Below, in pieces: positions 14,249-15,404 of a DNA stretch of 15,404 nt; the first letter of the stretch is position 1, and each line of letters starts with the position of its first letter. Made by a program: the position numbers and the translations under genes. Source of the DNA: DAOTZU01 sp034433995 (GTDB taxonomy: Bacteria; Chloroflexota; Anaerolineae; UBA1429). The stretch spans positions 1-15,404 of the forward strand of contig DAOTZU010000239.1 in NCBI GenBank assembly GCA_034433995.1. The letters are read 5' to 3'. The notes beneath the pieces are model-generated. The model did no database searches. It was given only the letters and a program-made list of their open reading frames with translations, and had not been told where the DNA came from.

Positions 14249-14278
14249 TTGACAGTGCCCTCCGCCTGCGATTATAAT
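14249..14278 (+). promoter_or_regulatory. Consensus sigma70 promoter of the PH-like/DUF92 gene pair
   Basis: Both boxes match the consensus exactly: TTGACA (14249-14254) and TATAAT (14273-14278), with an 18-bp spacer. The expected start of transcription is near 14285, about 35 nt before the first start codon. It is the strongest promoter in the window by sequence. Confidence 0.8.
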
Positions 14279-14321
14279 CGGGTCGCGTTGGCCAGGAAAC
14301 AAGCACGATCTTGGAGGCATG

Positions 14322-15212
14322 ATGCTCTGGAAGCCCAGCAAAGCGTTGGGCCTAATCGTCGGTGTGATCCTCTTGCTCACCCTTTTGGGGAGCGCCACGT
14401 TTCTCTTGGAGAGCTTGCGCAGGCAACCTTTGGGGCTGGGCGCGTTCTTGACCGGATTGCTGCTCCTCTGCAGCTTGCCCTTGCTGGCCATCTTGTTGTA
14501 TGGCTTGTATGGCCTGATTACGTTACGCTACGAGCTGGATCGTAATGCCCTGGTCATCTCCTCCGGTTTGCGGCGCGAGGTCATCCCCCTGCCCGCCGTG
14601 CAGCGGGTTTTGCACGGGTCAGAGATCAAGGTCGTGCAGGGCTTTCGGGGCTTGGGCTGGCCGGGATATTTGGTCGGTCGCGTGCGCATGGAGGGGGATC
14701 AAGTGCTCCTCGTGCATGGCACCGAGCCCCTCGTCCGGCAGGTGGTGATCGTCACCGAGGCCCGATGTTACGGCATCTCTCCCCGCGCGCCGGAGGCCTT
14801 TATCCAAGAATTGCAGGCGCGGCAGGCCTTGGGCCCTGTGCGCGAGGTGGCCCAAAGGAGCGAACATGTGGCGTGGTTGGCCTGGCCCGTCTGGCGCGAT
14901 AGATGGTTTTTGGGTCTGGTCGTCCTATCCCTGTTGGCCAGCGCCGCGCTCTTTGGCCTGGTGTTGGGCCGCTATGGGAGTTTGCCGGAGAGGTTGCCCT
15001 TGCGTTTCTTCCGCGGGGAGGTGGAGCGGGTGGCCGCCAAGAGCGGCCTGTTGCTGTTGCCCAGCATCGGGGGGCTCACGTGGGTGGTCAACACCTTGCT
15101 GGGCTGGTGGCTACACCAAAAAGAACGACTGGGGGCCTATCTCTTGGTCACGACGGCGCTGCTGATCCATCTGCTCCTTTGGCCCTCGGTCCTCGCCATC
15201 TTGGGGCGGTGA
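14322..15212 (+). CDS. Multi-pass membrane protein with bacterial PH-like and DUF1648-like parts
   Basis: A 296-residue inner-membrane protein of unknown function. Two hydrophobic helices lie near the N-terminus (about residues 8-28 and 36-66). A soluble beta-rich domain follows (about 67-155: YELDRNALVISSGLRREVIPL and VQRVLHG), resembling bacterial PH-type domains. The C-terminal part has three helices and, between the first and second, RYGSLPERLPLRFFRGEVER, which resembles the DUF1648 pattern of a short 'LPxRxPxHF'-type loop. Two adjacent ATG codons occur; GGAGG (14313-14317) is 1 nt from the first and 4 nt from the second, so the second (14322) is preferred. The stop overlaps the start of the DUF92 gene, so they should be co-expressed from the consensus promoter upstream. 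Confidence 0.7.
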   Translation: MLWKPSKALGLIVGVILLLTLLGSATFLLESLRRQPLGLGAFLTGLLLLCSLPLLAILLYGLYGLITLRYELDRNALVISSGLRREVIPLPAVQRVLHGSEIKVVQGFRGLGWPGYLVGRVRMEGDQVLLVHGTEPLVRQVVIVTEARCYGISPRAPEAFIQELQARQALGPVREVAQRSEHVAWLAWPVWRDRWFLGLVVLSLLASAALFGLVLGRYGSLPERLPLRFFRGEVERVAAKSGLLLLPSIGGLTWVVNTLLGWWLHQKERLGAYLLVTTALLIHLLLWPSVLAILGR

Positions 15213-15404
15213 ACGACGTGATCGCACTGGCGGTGGGCCTCGTGCTCGGCGCGCTGCTGGCTTGGCTGGGCTACCGTGGCGGCCTGCTCAGCAGAAGCGG
15301 CTTGCTCGCCGTTGTGGGGCTCAGTATCCTGGTTTTTGGGCTGGGCGGGTGGCCTTGGGGGGCTTTGCTCGTGGTGCACTGGCTGGGGACGGGACTATGG
15401 GCGC
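15209..15404 (+). CDS. DUF92-family membrane protein (3' partial)
   Basis: The first 65 residues of a hydrophobic protein run off the end of the window. The GTG at 15209 overlaps the previous stop in a GTGA junction; a second in-frame GTG at 15218 is possible. The sequence GLLSRSGLLAVVGLSILVF, then a GLGGWPWG stretch, matches the N-terminal part of DUF92 (TIGR00297) proteins, which have a SLSGALAA...GLGGW pattern in the first helices. The plant member VTE6 is a phytyl-phosphate kinase, so a role in isoprenoid-alcohol phosphate salvage is possible, but bacterial members are mostly untested. Only the N-terminus is visible, so the call rests on a short stretch. Confidence 0.65.
   Translation, partial: MNDVIALAVGLVLGALLAWLGYRGGLLSRSGLLAVVGLSILVFGLGGWPWGALLVVHWLGTGLWA

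Noticed and set aside
13115..14491. A 458-codon minus-strand frame overlapping the enolase-superfamily gene
   Set aside because: It shares the strand but a different frame, its protein is Arg/Gly/Pro-rich with no family match, and it runs through both promoters.

Overview
The window is a gene-dense, GC-rich stretch of bacterial chromosome. Gene content suggests a Chloroflexota (Anaerolineae-like) organism: a YfhO-type protein fused to a flippase, a zinc-ribbon/LysM protein with long Thr/Pro linkers, a Bacillus-length AsnRS, a DUF92 protein, and indolepyruvate:ferredoxin oxidoreductase typical of anaerobic amino-acid metabolism. This taxonomic call is an inference from gene style; no rRNA or other marker is present.

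Layout. (1) 1-2394: 3' part of a large membrane protein joining a YfhO-like C-terminus to a polysaccharide flippase. (2) 2456-5109: asnS followed by a family-1 glycosidase, with a likely promoter overlapping the end of the flippase gene. (3) 5110-5370: two copies of a 132-bp-period repeat, each with three perfect hairpins, followed by a near-consensus sigma70 promoter (TTGACA-17-TAAAAT). (4) 5491-11579: a tightly packed seven-gene set, plausibly one operon: acyltransferase (plsC-like), ybeY, iorA, iorB, rph, an HD-domain protein and a zinc-ribbon/LysM membrane protein. (5) 11580-12012: a second, unrelated repeat array of about 85 bp per unit. (6) 12013-14133: a UroD-superfamily protein and an enolase-superfamily dehydratase, convergent and only 6 bp apart. 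(7) 14134-14321: divergent promoters, one driving the enolase gene leftward (TTGACG-16-TATGAT) and one driving the last genes rightward (TTGACA-18-TATAAT). (8) 14322-15404: a PH-like/DUF1648-like membrane protein and the start of a DUF92 membrane protein.

The central operon mixes lipid synthesis (PlsC), rRNA/tRNA processing (YbeY, RNase PH) and 2-oxoacid oxidation (IorAB). Only IorA/IorB and the two RNA enzymes have an obvious mutual link. The UroD-like and enolase-like genes are both of types often found with sugar-acid or methyl-transfer catabolism, but their substrates cannot be read from sequence.

I do not see a clear new defence or mobile system. The most unusual signals are the two structured repeat families, the YfhO-flippase fusion, and an enolase-superfamily enzyme with histidine where the first metal-binding aspartate is expected.
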